A stretch of 23,294 bases of DNA from Anammoximicrobium sp032229885 (GCA_032229885.1 JAVYAJ010000155.1:1-23294), one strand, 5' to 3'. Positions 21,801-23,294 are shown, counted from the first letter of the stretch. Notes: generated by a model not told the origin, from the sequence alone. Made by a program: numbers and translations.

Positions 21801-22741
21801 CGCCTCGGGCGATCCACGACGCTTACCCAGCCTGGGAGAACCAAGCGCTGAATGTCGCCGCGCCGGGCGTGCTGGCGAACGACTACCATCCGGACGCGGG
21901 CGGCCAGGTGATCTTGCTCGCCCAGCAGGTGGTCAGCAGCCAGGGCGTGACGGTCCGGATTGCCGCGGACGGCAGCTTCGGCTTCGATCCGACGGATAAA
22001 TCGGTGTTCCGTCTGTTGGACGACGGCCAGTCGCTGGTCGACACGTTCACCTATCAGATCAGCGACCAATACGGGCGGACCGCGCAGGGCACGGTTACGA
22101 TCACCGTGCACGGCATCAGCGGCGCGCCGCATCACAACGCGGCCGCCCCGGCCGACGTGAACGGCAACGATGTTGTGGAACCGTTGGACGCCTTGTTGGT
22201 GATCAACGCCATCAACACGCACGGCTCCGGATCGATCCCGGCCGGGACTCCATTGAACGTGTATCTGGACGTCAACAACGACGGACAACTGAGCGCGGCC
22301 GACGTGCTGAACATCGTGAACACGATCAACAACCAGAGCACCGGCGGCGAAGGCGAGTTCGCGGGGGCAATGGTCGCACGGTCGTCGGCCGACGGTGGCA
22401 TCGGGCTAGCGGCCGGCGGGCTGGCGGCCGTCTTGGACGACATCGGTCTGCTGCCGCCCGCCGCAGGACGGGCGGTGACGCCGAGCGCCTGGCATGCCAA
22501 CGCACGGACGCCGACATCGTCGAGCCTGGCCGAACACGACGGCCAGCGAGCGGAGGATTGGCGACGCGACGCGCGCCATGTCGCCAGCGACGGCGCATCG
22601 CCGTTCGATGCCTGGGAGGCCGAGCAGTTCGAGATCGACGACGCGTTGGACGAGTCGTTGGACGCGCTGCTGCGAGGTGCAAGTTCGTCCCGCGCGGACG
22701 AAGCGGCCGTCGACGAGCTGCTGGGGACGCTGTTCGATTGA
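731..22741 (+). CDS. Giant multidomain cell-surface protein with metzincin protease, cadherin-like repeats and dockerin
   Basis: One open frame encodes 7,336 residues (roughly 750 kDa). Approximate order by residue: basic leader and LESLEHRHLLA motif (37-47); Ig-like domains (50-605) carrying small nested modules; PPC (610-737); a second PPC interrupted by a metzincin (about 788-957; H915, E916, H919, H925, M933) and by another module (1001-1113); beta-helix (1200-2140); two PPC-like domains (2130-2475); propeller-like region (2550-3130); two jelly-rolls (3140-3670); beta-helix and Ig-like domain (3675-4075); split GEVED domain (4083-4470); six irregular cadherin-like domains (4476-5752); twelve regular repeats (5753-6909); two divergent units; dockerin (7140-7203); acidic tail. 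No cysteine is seen and no transmembrane segment is evident. Abundant Asp-rich loops suggest calcium. The gene stands alone, with no operon partner in view. Likely role, by inference: surface adhesion or polymer binding with proteolysis. Domain names rest on motif recognition. Confidence 0.93.
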   Translation: MFIRRAGSAIGSKRRASRRHQKQRAAFQRNMSRHLTLESLEHRHLLAVGPELVTVMPNAGAFLLDGDLRTEAPRELTLRFSPGHEIDGDTLGGIVITRAGGDGQFESGSVDSDFGTNGNVVIGFQAIRLGAGGNGIRLNFTKDDLGPSALPTVAANVATKVIDVTLNSNAATPTTAQALIDAINGDADASVLVHAVKRRGNAMAAVGGAAIPVSYSPLTTAGANAATGSTDFNVGVPLEVRFTAVASGASGNWLMVAFRKADLGPSAGPAIAVSAPATNPPTPATITVTLNTNAAKPTTAQSLVAAINAHPAASAAVRATVPVGDPDTDISAPMAANPVVLGGANDVVVAPGYRDLNPASTNEVVFRFAEPLPNDVYRIEVRGVEPDTVLRNTAGDAFNDGLDARMTFTIDLGPQVTAVVPQPVLRDLTISVGSVANLRDGDRIILNVGGRQQILELDNTTINDGVLSGNIKVSFTPGEPAADVASRIQTAIASISSSLDATAAWTSGSSRVTVRGGAFAPTARLVTALAGGITLAEGGLTQRTDVVTVFFNNDMLDATTAENPAFYRLIDTADDRIRIPRTVTYDAGQHTAKLLFDAPLPTATYRLQIGVSGEPNNSRADAVRLGTLDSSTPFSTTAYLGDTPAGPGDVDMYRFELASPGGVTVTASPAATLDTSIRLLDASGTPVAANLTNLGMGQQDTLTTTGTLVAGTYYVEITGNGGAGGTGSYGVKITTTAALSLANDDNSSYATATDVGVLGLAGKNISATIAPQPVERPPMPGGEDEPGHRTINVESHGAGSGTKASAPGPIPVQFYNFADIYGVDPQGNPLHNQITVEQKQMARDIFEMFGHYLGLQFVEHASAGLQVVTGDIRGMAPTYPVEAVGGIAGGGQVIMNALQNNDNDWMGGWMSVALHEIGHAVGLGHAYDLAAVMGGGPNSETAYSGYDLDHLRRLYPPYSTDIDLYKFTVTEAGHFTADVTAERRLPTASMLDAALRLFRDPYATVMSDFGSAGVARLQFTAANAGVFGNDIRVVVQKADFGGAGAPTVAVSGHTITLTLNTNAGNPTTAGQILTALGGSSAASRLVTASLVSGAPGTNMTGIVSGTTLALAGGDREIIAQNDDFNGDDPYLSIDLQPGTYYLGVTAKGNLDYDPTVSDTGFGGRSDGAYDLRLDFRVAAGSSLVDIDNPELPPTALDGDADGAPGGAFNFWFESGQTIFVDKASTTPVGQQDGALDKPFSTIAAGVQTAASRIVAPVDGAAGIKDGDYFTISDGFNPTRFFEFDIGGGGVIGTNKAIVIGANATAAQVAAAIATAINAEGPEGSGALQTTAVATGGRVDLVGVAVLDVSASPGLLRAPNLIRIVGNGGPDRDINTLNDARPYLIGVDNVGNTLVDGRNLTVPQGATLMIDAGALLKLQGANIDAGTPALGTNRQNAAIQLLGTPQTRVYLTSLRNDAMGGDSDGVSTGANPGDWGGVVFRQDSDMNRKGTPSLGAEVYLNAVFQADLSHGGGQVDVNGVPSVYAPVHIVTQRPTIGYSRITNSADAALSANPDSFDDADGRHGPDLRHNIVTDNSINGIFVRIETQFDVPLNKLSVNARFNAQDITYVISENLHIVGNAGGPIVSNEIQQLKVLGNPTGGSLAINGGNSLPSNADAAAITRELEVLFGAGSVHVTGGPLPQAPVVIEFINHAGSQNRPLLNIDNSGLIGGAVVAETLVEGGVRTARPGGRLLVEPGVVVKLSGARIEAERGSGLLIAEGTPELPVIFTSLKDDRFSGPSGTFDTDNDAREPGGAKLPKPGDWGGILLNLNARASIDNAYIAYGGGQTPVEGDDGSFNTIEVHEATLRVANTTFEENDNGASIPGTRVNRETNAPAVIFVRGAQPVIVNNVFRNNAGALISIDANAMEARTVADPGRATGGLEAFPQFANNLGPLVRLNRMANDRPIAGSILGLQVRAGALDRATAWDDYDIVHVLASGQITDDKFHSSGGLRLQSAPDASLVVKLGTGAGFRIGSDRTDLLEIADRVGGSMQIVGAPGFPVVLTSLRDDTVGASLTPDGFPQTDTNGDGAATMPRPGDWNEILFDKYANDTNMVIVNEIEKPLTGGMDINGTPALAQPLGDLARDLKSANENRRGGFQVHGYISSDAPRDVDVYSFTADAGTEVWLDIDKVNPALNTILELIDSSGVVLARSENNDTLASGAVTALSLEKDPQNGGDFYATTIHDAGMRLALPGAAGTTNTYFVRIRSNPATGNLTDLKGGLTSGQYQLQVRLQQRDQQPGVAVRFADIRYATNGVHVQGLPYHSPLLSETAESPGDNQTTGTADPLGNLLASDRGNVNFGGALDNASDIDFYTFTLDYQQIQSIPGVNSGGKSWPVVIDLDWADGLTRADTTIAIFAANGSLIYVGRASNVPDDLPAPGQGQDLDDLDRGSVGRKDPYIGPIQLPATGATYYLAVVNNQQFPTALNAQFLSGPNNTSARLEPITSLTRIAEDHIGFVGYDSNGAPLTDLGGLVGAFYNKVSTTPDPLTPLLDTTSEYALATHIDTLRLRDVVLFNTTQNGLYTANPSNGALATTINRDLGLSGGRPLNYVQDVAMRSDGVLYGYQRIDTYNTSSGPTNNNTNNNTVGRLFYFDTGTGAMNIAGPDNIPSDTVTGYAPGSRQFNEVTNTDDVDALTFQRTGINTARTAPAYNLYYSVRENGLSATGATTYNSKLYRANPDTGSAVYNATYGYGVKGDIELAGTSPATASQGVSDGTNNGALWFETRAQGTQANGVSLQLVRAPSNDNTTRFVTVTGLPAGPAVVRVQISWDYTNGRPTASILAVANAINTSTVAQQYMTASTTGTNSIAIGEVTLVAGGGADDVNGRVQGTVTGLAFASFTDTGSTVYGVTSGEGTAGFGGQLLAINTGNGNATIRRDFTTDGIGTTASNGFQGLALGPQNVPAVVARLASNMSATATTITLTPLTAGMVPTTEFDLLVDDELMHVAAGSGATRNVTRTASVATAHVASAAASIPGYFRNILFAVTGDGRLVAMDPANPTRNVFAFDNNNDGIPDSHISTATGNLANSRGLAFSPLDVNLWHPTFRRSNGYYDTVGGSDNGHGIKPVVDQTRSPGLVWQQVEDGQGNTRSQQEAWGGQSMYFGLERYQSNSISGSPVINGATAYANYQSTAGQLGVLDNMWQFDLTSNGAIRNNYNLPGGAFGRMVTNSVSLAGYAPQDKPTFYFNYFLEDGSPSNGAGKTDSPPQMLDSARVFVSADGGTTWELVATNNTRLTTTTVGAELPIFLADDSTYNASAVQQLYNTGQWRQARIDLSPWAGKADVRFRFDFSTAGKIGEAIDPNRPTLPGEWAGHFSAEIGDSGFPGGDTSYSAARGQNNAYEGFYIDDLIIGFAERGEMVTAAPAGVSGFDNLYTDFANRRGDIRLLGPENTPSIITRGDYQVEIRRATEYAVSASPTSPPLVIYQTFDTNDRHVSSMDSYEPPMIANFDDPDEYDSFDISLFVDASSANSGPWDYDDTRSVTVPRSYKSGTVTNKGDYSSIRINGIATGDGTITFMAMVDAGLHPPTISDVDNIFNPTRVLPNNFNRLEFFIDGIAQHITTVEQMGYTLDVSFVPGTGTLVPTFIPLSFPISKGTHNLEWRYTFGDPAALFGANAAYIDRLIIPQPPNAWRVGDKNVPREQGMVVIEGNFVRDVSGTGIIVEAGARDAGTGFPYPGPVRRTPVLNDARLVTGALVVNNVVSDFGTAGIRISGDAGTAPQAAVSMVKVLNNTVYGGAQAAGLGIQITQDASPTLMNNIVAHTATGISIDALSWNLPSRPDITTTLFQGNIADASSPAHRGTNFIVAPLSAPLFVNPAAGNFYLAPSQPGNPNQAIDSSLNTRVARPPYTRVTNPLGIPQQDMFAPTIDRYGQLRVDDPNTPNATGLGGNIFIDRGAIERADQVGPVARMVSPLDNDTAGVDRDAAVTYIHIDPEPGSPPWTQFVVEILDVGIGVDDGLAGDSSRYVLRKDGVVLLDRRDYFFAYNANTNRAIFTSVSTFPLDSLYTITIDNSATGIRDLAGNILAPNRATGETAFTILLGGHNLDYGDAPDSYGTTKAKDGARHVIFPSIPLWLGSGVDADPDGRPTPDATGDDADYYVDAGTSGLRVIPDRPLVIQSPAAGGPGGVTIDLPASITIEDSFGNTVTLDFEHNGSPGGVNEIDYYDGDSAEAMGDRIARGINAASGLVDVRARNLNGGAVQIDGALSVTTSGGNLTYSNLLPAILRLPDYSPAASFAASGIDGRTFTVADGVNAPVTFEFDSDLNTLSGTTVIAFDPSDSDLDLVRKMVDVLEDALSNLNASWSVAAGGKYQVNLASLPLAGTAASRDDEDGVVFNGAFHTGIGNSTPVTVTASGAGYLDAWMDFNGDGVFGADEKVIDSQPVAAGANVFEVTTPINAALGTTYARFRLSPTGGLGPTGLAIGGEVEDYTIEIVALSPPEAVDDTYTIDEDHVLDSTTTAQPSVLANDIAGSGPPVEAVLVTPPAHAQAFVLHPDGTFEYEPEPDFYGVDTFSYAARDARLTSNNAAVVTITVQPLNDLPIVDLSALPTDLNIDEDDPAGLILSGIHIDDLDNINADNLGDALVELTVTVANGTLTLPSAALPRRVVFPSFGDTVVDGTDVGGTGAPPPENGEGGNRDENNVINRSGLSTVASGPNAGKLVHSSGLNDGTKWNLAQETGGLMIALPTDWIIDVIQIWNFNATGYEQVGASSFDLYVGAGAVRPVDANAMTLVQSGTALNRLNPYPAQYLGETYISGTSSANVLPGELGDADGPTTLTNADPIVGRWLLLNNLAGAPGAGRVGLSEVRLYGRPLGSPDIYLIDGDGGPNQTLRFRGTLADVTAALNGAVYHSDPDYNSGNPDVGPVTPDTITIEVNDLGNVDKNTPPNNLDPLDPRALIATETISITVNPKNDPPAINLASTNMAVRRMVDAPLDPIVITDIDADTDPAWLGQVTLTVGHGTLSLPRSGPSSWIALPGTAVEGRNANGFGSVAPDGGVGGDHEAAYAVNQAGLSPNLDGRWVHATDDVSKAWRLAQQGGGLMIDLGAIYTIDVLQIWNYAVAGLEHYGPDSFDLWATSLGSTMPASTAGMTRVLTSQPLNRASDLDGNGYLGETYLFSGNTSVPPVLSAELGDEDGIPTDLSATPLTARFLFLGNLQGAPGAGHVGLSEVRFYGRQVGGPNLVFRQGDGVDDSTMTFIGPLADLNAALAGITYTLDPNYDWGNPIAGRDQLVIKINDLGNSDLRTPPGNTNPAHPRALTAQETVTLTVGPIHGPPTLDLPPTQTVAEDSPLVFSSASVPPNAITIDAPDVVVPPGQLKVTLGVTSGTLVLPDVTGLSFPLDIDGDGISDDTDSSGVIEANEVVGIPFSQITMFGAPADLNAALDGLTYQGLLDFNGTDRLAVVVNDQGYTGSGVANEVRGTVTINVSAVNDPPTVSVPGQQTGWEDTDLPIPGIVVGDPDGATVQVTLQAVNGTLRVRTNVPGGVTTVGNNNSSSVVLIGQLARINKTLADPTGVIYRGNPNFNDYSLDHNPDLNEQIVVIVNDVANGGALEARGTIPISIRPVNDPPAIMGPTQRTLNEDATMVIPLTIQDVDADENPADPLRPLTVTLTLTNPAGQPLTSVGTLRVRTDAPGGIVDGVNGLIENNGSAVVTVSGSPAQLTATLANTSGLVYSPPANYFGQLALVAVVTDHGNTGPTPGPALTATVTVPIQVNAVNDPPVAVGDSYQVNEDARLDVAAPGVLVNDYDVEGSPLTPRVITTTANGTLTFRANGSFTYVPRANFHGTDTFTYRVNDGQLDSALATVTITVNPVNDAPVAGDDRYTTLEDTVLNVSAPGVLGNDVDVDDDVLTPTLVGQPSLGTVQLYPDGSFRYTPHANANGVDYFTYQVHDGTVNSNLATVTITVAPVNDAPVANNDNYTTDEDRQLSVGVAHGVLANDTDVEGDTLTARLVAGPAKGTLTLRPDGSFTYLPNADYHGTDTFTYRANDGQIDSALATVTITVMPVNDPPVAANASYTMNEDAVLDVVAPGVLTNASDVDGDALHAVLVNGPQHGTLDLRDNGSFRYTPDPDYFGSDSFTYRANDGTVNSTNVGTVSIHIVGVNDPPVAHDDRYWVDEDRTLTVSAPGILGNDVDVDGDQLTVQLVAAPSAASSFSLNADGSFTYAPLADWNGDDWFTYRARDTSTSSNVATVTITVRPMNDPPLATDADFILNEDTVLTVAAALGLLTYASDVDGDLLAAYRVAGPAHGVVSIDTDGAFVYTPAQDYHGSDSFTYRVFDGQAYSNVATVTLTVLSVNDAPVARDDRYDVDEDQVLTVAAPGVLGNDSDVDRDPLTVELVSGPSHGALTWNPNGSFTYEPAANYHGSDEFVYRAFDGSLYSAPATVAITIADVNDPPVAQDGAYTVAEDAVLTVAVPGIASLVTDQDGDAFTVRVIDPPLHGDVVLAGDGSFRYTPDANFYGEDLFTYRAHDGQDDSNLATVTITVTPVNDAPVARDDAYVGFQDATLVVVEPGVLGNDSDVDGDSLTAVLAAGPSHGALTLNPDGSFTFEPDPGFSGSDSFTYRAWDGVEWSNVATVTLTITSVNSPPAAQDDGYTTAEDTPLSVGVPGLLGNDVDTDGNPLTAHLVSDVSHGILTLRANGSFTYLPAADFHGVDTFTYRAHDGQDDSNLATVTITVTPVNDAPVARNDSYATPEDTPLVVTAAGGVLSNDTDVDGDRLSAVLVATVAHGTLALATDGSFVYTPAADYFGPDSFTYRAYDGAAYSTVATVSIDVTSVNDPPVAHADTYDMDEGGTLTVAAPGVLANDGDVEGDPLTATLVSGPTRGTLTFNSDGSFQYVPPAYFNGPVTFSYRANDGQANSNVATVTIDVAPVNDPPIVPNTEGTTNEDEPMTFWAYQLLGNATPGPVAPAGTLDDESTQTLQVVAVDPTTAHGGTAAFDPNTGLITYTPKADFNGIDTLVYHVMDDGLPPASAVGTLTITVVPVNDPPRAIHDAYPAWENQALNVAAPGVLANDYHPDAGGQVILLAQQVVSSQGVTVRIAADGSFGFDPTDKSVFRLLDDGQSLVDTFTYQISDQYGRTAQGTVTITVHGISGAPHHNAAAPADVNGNDVVEPLDALLVINAINTHGSGSIPAGTPLNVYLDVNNDGQLSAADVLNIVNTINNQSTGGEGEFAGAMVARSSADGGIGLAAGGLAAVLDDIGLLPPAAGRAVTPSAWHANARTPTSSSLAEHDGQRAEDWRRDARHVASDGASPFDAWEAEQFEIDDALDESLDALLRGASSSRADEAAVDELLGTLFD
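872..2550 (+). other. Ig-like domains interrupted by nested small modules
   Basis: Two Ig-like (Big_5-type) domains can be pieced together. The first runs up to GGDGQFE (to 1048) and resumes at NDVVVAPGYRDL (from 1763). Between them lie two copies of a roughly 90-residue module containing TLNSNAATPTTA and TLNTNAAKPTTA. The second has VTAVVPQPVLRD (to 2011) and resumes at LTQRTDVVTVFFNNDMLD (from 2348). Its 112-residue insert has DGDRIILNVGG and an A-D-V-A-S-R-I-Q-T-A-I pattern. Assignment is by recognisable strand motifs only. Confidence 0.6.
2550..2950 (+). other. PPC (pre-peptidase C-terminal) domain
   Basis: Residues about 610-737 show the usual PPC landmarks: EPNNSRADAVRLG at the start, GDVDMYRFEL in the middle strand, LDTSIRLLDASG, and GTYYVEITG near the end. 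This fold is a beta-sandwich common in secreted bacterial proteins and often accompanies peptidases, as it does here. Confidence 0.75.
2956..4260 (+). other. Metzincin (matrixin-like) zinc peptidase nested in a second PPC domain
   Basis: The zinc-binding helix HEIGHAVGLGH spans residues 915-925. It supplies three His ligands (915, 919, 925) and the catalytic Glu916, and the Met-turn methionine is at 933, so the catalytic core looks intact. Upstream residues, including VQFYNFADIYGVD and AGLQVVTGDIRG, fit the N-terminal half of a matrixin-like fold. PPC sequence surrounds the peptidase: SSYATATDVG with ISATIAPQP before it and DIDLYKFTVTEAG after it. The PPC is split again by a module at 3731-4069 and resumes at REIIAQNDDFNGDD and PGTYYLGVTA. 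No cysteine-switch propeptide is present. The substrate is unknown; self-processing or degradation of captured protein are inferences. Confidence 0.8.
4261..7010 (+). other. Parallel beta-helix region with three TSL/PGDW repeats and two nested modules
   Basis: TIFVDKAS and KPFSTIAAGV mark the start of a DUF1565-like right-handed beta-helix. A repeated signature combines a TSLRND, TSLKDD or TSLRDD strand with a following PGDW. The three copies begin near residues 1448, 1765 and 2041, with PGDW at 1471, 1799 and 2076. Between the copies are helix-type strands such as NNVFRNNAG. Two foreign-looking modules interrupt the region. One is at about 4484-4804 (contains YFTISDG, FFEFDIGG, ATAINAE). The other is at 5606-5893 (begins NEIQQLKVLGNPTGG, ends GSGLIGG-like at SGLIGG). 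Parallel beta-helices commonly bind or cleave polysaccharide; no catalytic residues were identified. Confidence 0.6.
7090..8130 (+). other. Two PPC-like beta-sandwich domains
   Basis: The first copy has GYISSDAPRDVDVYSFTADAG, LNTILELIDSSGVVL and a closing QYQLQVRL. The second has NASDIDFYTFTL, ADTTIAIFAANGSLIYVG and ATYYLAVVN. They are separated by a beta-helix-like strand (IRYATNGVHVQG). The family assignment is reasonable; the exact boundaries are not certain. Confidence 0.6.
8372..10010 (+). other. Propeller-like region with two nested modules and an Asn-rich stretch
   Basis: Repeated blade-like motifs are visible: GLYTANPSNGAL, VGRLFYFDTGTG, SKLYRANPDTGS, GGQLLAINTGNG and ILFAVTGDGRLVAMD. 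They suggest a WD40- or NHL-like beta-propeller. An Asn/Thr run encoded by AAC-rich codons sits at about 8572-8614. Module-like inserts break the blades at roughly 8978-9316 (contains ANGVSLQLV and AVANAIN) and at 9557-9774 (contains TATTITLTPL, DELMHVAAG and ATAHVASAAA). The latter resembles a small module often seen in phage structural proteins. Confidence 0.5.
10060..11746 (+). other. Two jelly-roll (MAM/concanavalin-like) domains, the second apparently inserted
   Basis: The first domain shows QSMYFGLE, KPTFYFNYFLEDG, DSARVFVSADGG, TTWELVATNN, WRQARIDLSPWAGK, VRFRFDFSTAG and YEGFYIDDLIIGFAERGE, a typical jelly-roll order ending in a FYIDD strand. The second, about 11147-11746, contains VTVPRSYKSGTVTNKGDYSS, NRLEFFIDG, KGTHNLEWRYTF and AAYIDRLIIP. 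It interrupts the sequence between YQTFDTNDRH and VPREQGMVVIEGN, which read as neighbouring pieces of the following beta-helix. Such folds often bind carbohydrate; no ligand is evident here. Confidence 0.55.
11747..12964 (+). other. Second beta-helix and Ig-like domain
   Basis: Beta-helix-type strands are clear: MVVIEGNFVRDVSGTGIIVE, LVVNNVVSDFGTAGIRIS, VLNNTVYGG, TLMNNIVAHTATGISID. The region closes with NIFIDRGAIER, a common end of such units. It is followed by an Ig-like domain, from VARMVSPLDNDTAGVDRD to LYTITIDNSATGIRDLAGN, of the type found in bacterial surface proteins. Confidence 0.55.
12965..14146 (+). other. GEVED domain split by a 230-residue double insert
   Basis: The first half starts with DYGDAPDSYG (residues 4083-4092) and breaks off at TGDDAD (4134). 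The second half resumes at DDEDGVVF (4365), continues through LDAWMDFNGDGVFG and TTYARFRLSPTGGL, and ends with GEVEDY (4461-4466). The insert (13133-13822) holds two copies of one small module, with SITIEDSFGNTVTLDFE and FTVADGVNAPVTFEFDSD as matching first strands. GEVED domains occur in secreted bacterial proteins, often beside peptidases or adhesion domains. Confidence 0.7.
14147..17986 (+). other. Six irregular cadherin-like domains, two with discoidin-like inserts
   Basis: Each unit begins near an NDxP junction and an ED motif, for example AVDDTYTIDED, NDLPIVDLS, NDPPAINLAS, GPPTLDLPP, NDPPTVSVPG and NDPPAIMGP. The second and third carry inserts of about 210 and 212 residues (14651-15280 and 15737-16372). 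Each falls after a GTLTLP or GTLSLP strand and before the GTLADVTAALNG or GPLADLNAALAG strand. The inserts share WNLAQETGGLMI/WRLAQQGGGLMI, IQIWNFN/LQIWNYA and VGLSEVRLYGR/VGLSEVRFYGR, resembling F5/8 type C (discoidin) domains. The fourth unit holds an Asp-rich calcium-loop-like stretch beginning DGDGISDDTD near residue 5379. Confidence 0.6.
17987..21457 (+). repeat. Array of twelve 96/97-residue cadherin-like (VCBS-type) repeats
   Basis: Units start at the Asn codon of NDxPVA, at 17987, 18275, 18563, 18854, 19145, 19436, 19727, 20015, 20303, 20591, 20879 and 21170, with the next junction at 21458. Lengths are 96, 96, 97, 97, 97, 97, 96, 96, 96, 96, 97 and 96 residues. The shared pattern is NDxPVA, Y-T-x-x-E-D, APGVLxNDxDVDGD, HGTLTL, DGSFTYxP, DSFTYRAxDG and ATVTITV. 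Conserved Asp and Asn positions are consistent with calcium at the junctions. The array would form a long rigid stalk. Copy number may vary between strains. Confidence 0.85.
21458..22136 (+). other. Two divergent cadherin-like units closing the stalk
   Basis: The first is 112 residues (21458-21793), longer than the preceding repeats, and contains NEDEPMTFW and ITYTPKADFNGIDTLVYHV. The second, from 21794, contains NVAAPGVLANDYHPDAGG and VDTFTYQISDQYGRTAQG, then a short GISGAPHHN linker leading to the dockerin. Array-terminal units are often more divergent than internal ones. Confidence 0.65.
22148..22341 (+). other. C-terminal dockerin domain and acidic tail
   Basis: Two calcium-loop segments are visible: DVNGNDVVEPLD (7142-7153) followed by the helix ALLVINAIN, and DVNNDGQLSAAD followed by the helix VLNIVNTIN. 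This is the duplicated half-EF-hand layout of type I dockerins. No cohesin is seen in the window, so the partner is unknown; in planctomycetes such domains are common at the C-termini of secreted giants. The 133 residues after it, ending ELLGTLFD, are Ala-, Ser- and acid-rich with likely helices at the very end and no LPxTG or PEP-CTERM motif. Confidence 0.85.
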
Positions 22742-22754
22742 GTACCCGACGTAG

Positions 22755-22773
22755 ACGCGGCTTCCAGCCGCGT
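22755..22773 (+). terminator. Hairpin after the giant gene, possible terminator
   Basis: ACGCGGCT at 22755-22762 pairs perfectly with AGCCGCGT at 22766-22773 around a TCC loop, starting 14 nt after the stop codon. TCTTA follows, which is only a weak T tract. It has the same 8-3-8 geometry as the flanking palindromic repeats, so it may be a member of that repeat group that also ends transcription. Confidence 0.45.
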
Positions 22774-22889
22774 TCTTACGGCGCCCCCAACAACAACCGC
22801 CCCATACGCTCAAGCTAGCGCGGTCAATTTGTAAGACTACGCCCGCTTTAACCGGAGGGCGTTCGTGCGCAGATGCGCGCTGACTCTGT

Positions 22890-22918
22890 TTGGCCTTAGG
22901 CCAACACGGTTGCGGTCG
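22890..22918 (+). repeat. Solitary copy of the palindromic repeat core
   Basis: TTGGCC / tta / GGCCAA followed by ACACGGTTGCGGTCG resembles the first part of the 68-bp unit in the downstream array, which reads GGCCTTCGGCCAACACGG there. From the hairpin at 22755-22773 to this point the sequence shows no gene, only minor palindromes such as ACGCCC / GGGCGT at 22839-22862. Confidence 0.6.
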
Positions 22919-22955
22919 TTTGTGCGGCGCAACAGTCGTGCAATACCAATTTCGC

Positions 22956-23040
22956 CTAGCGCGGGCTAGCGTCCGTAACCCAAGAATCTGTTTGGCCCAA
23001 GGCCGCCGATCACCGTAGCCTGGGGCAACGCTCCAGGGCT
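22956..23040 (-). repeat. Inverted copy of the left-flank repeat
   Basis: Read in reverse complement, this segment aligns with 9-93 at about 75 of 85 positions without gaps. It shares the CCTGG-type palindrome, the GGCC palindrome and the AAACAGATTCTTGGGTT stretch. Its outer edge contains a further small palindrome, CTAGC / gcgg / GCTAG, at 22956-22969. Confidence 0.75.
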
Positions 23041-23061
23041 GGTACGGCGCGTGTGCCTCTT

Positions 23062-23121
23062 TTGGCTGAAGGCCATATTCATCCGGGCGGCAGTGACACG
23101 TTGATGTTGGCCTTCAGCCAA
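23062..23121. repeat. Inverted pair of repeat cores
   Basis: The segment at 23062-23076 is the reverse complement of 23107-23121 at 14 of 15 positions. Both are variants of the GGCC-core repeat. Together they could form a stem enclosing about 30 nt. The right arm belongs to the first, degenerate unit of the tandem array. Confidence 0.5.
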
Positions 23122-23294
23122 CACGGTTTCCGTCATCTCTGACTCCTGGGGCGTTGCCCCAGGCTACGGTGATGATGGCCTTCGGCCAACACGGTTTCCG
23201 TCGTCGCCGATTCCTGGGGCGTTGCCCCAGGCTACGGTGATGATGGCCTTCGGCCAACACGGTTGCCGTCGTCGCCGATTCCTGGGGCGTTGCC
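23103..23294 (+). repeat. 68-bp palindromic tandem repeat array
   Basis: Units start at 23103, 23171 and 23239, an exact 68-bp period. Each unit carries two hairpins: a GGCC core (GGCCTTCGGCC, or the variant with CAG) and the 19-bp palindrome CCTGGGGCGTTGCCCCAGG, which starts at 23145, 23213 and 23281. The first unit is degenerate in its middle part (CATCTCTGACT instead of CGTCGCCGATT); the other two are almost identical. The array continues beyond the window. No gene is visible in this stretch. Confidence 0.85.

Noticed and set aside
22839..22862. ACGCCC / GGGCGT palindrome as a second terminator
   Set aside because: The stem is short, the loop is 12 nt and no T tract follows.
23103..23294. 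Possible CRISPR array
   Set aside because: The period is regular, but the supposed spacers are identical or nearly so and the whole unit repeats, so it is a simple tandem repeat. No cas genes are present.

Overview
The window is dominated by one enormous gene. A single uninterrupted reading frame at 731..22741 (+) encodes 7,336 residues and fills about 94% of the sequence. The organism is very probably a planctomycete (Planctomycetota, Pirellulales-like). The evidence is the N-terminal LESLEHRHLLA sorting motif behind a basic leader, the C-terminal dockerin, strong G/C bias at third codon positions, and flanks full of short GC-rich palindromes with 3-nt loops.

Layout. Positions 1-513 hold no convincing gene, only dispersed inverted repeats. 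A good sigma70-like promoter with an extended -10 lies at 514-541. It would give a leader of about 180 nt with a GC-rich hairpin (560-583) and a 17-bp direct repeat (665-704). The start codon is at 731. The protein then runs in this order: leader and sorting motif; Ig-like domains; a PPC (pre-peptidase C-terminal) domain; a second PPC domain carrying a complete metzincin/matrixin-like peptidase; a parallel beta-helix; two more PPC-like domains; a propeller-like stretch; two jelly-roll domains; a second beta-helix; an Ig-like domain; a split GEVED domain; six irregular cadherin-like domains, two of which carry discoidin-like inserts; twelve very regular 96/97-residue cadherin-like/VCBS repeats; two more divergent units; a dockerin; and a 133-residue acidic tail. 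Positions 22742-23294 hold a hairpin just after the stop, an inverted copy of the left-flank repeat, and a 68-bp palindromic tandem array that runs off the window.

Interpretation. The product looks like a secreted or cell-surface, calcium-stabilised giant protein. The cadherin-like stalk would present beta-helix, jelly-roll and discoidin-like (carbohydrate- or surface-binding) modules plus one zinc protease. The most unusual property is nesting. At least ten small modules of several recurring families sit in the middle of other domains and split recognisable folds in two. This suggests a conserved planctomycetal scaffold that was repeatedly invaded by mobile protein modules. By eye the whole protein contains no cysteine. 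Family names come from motif recognition only; no database search was run.
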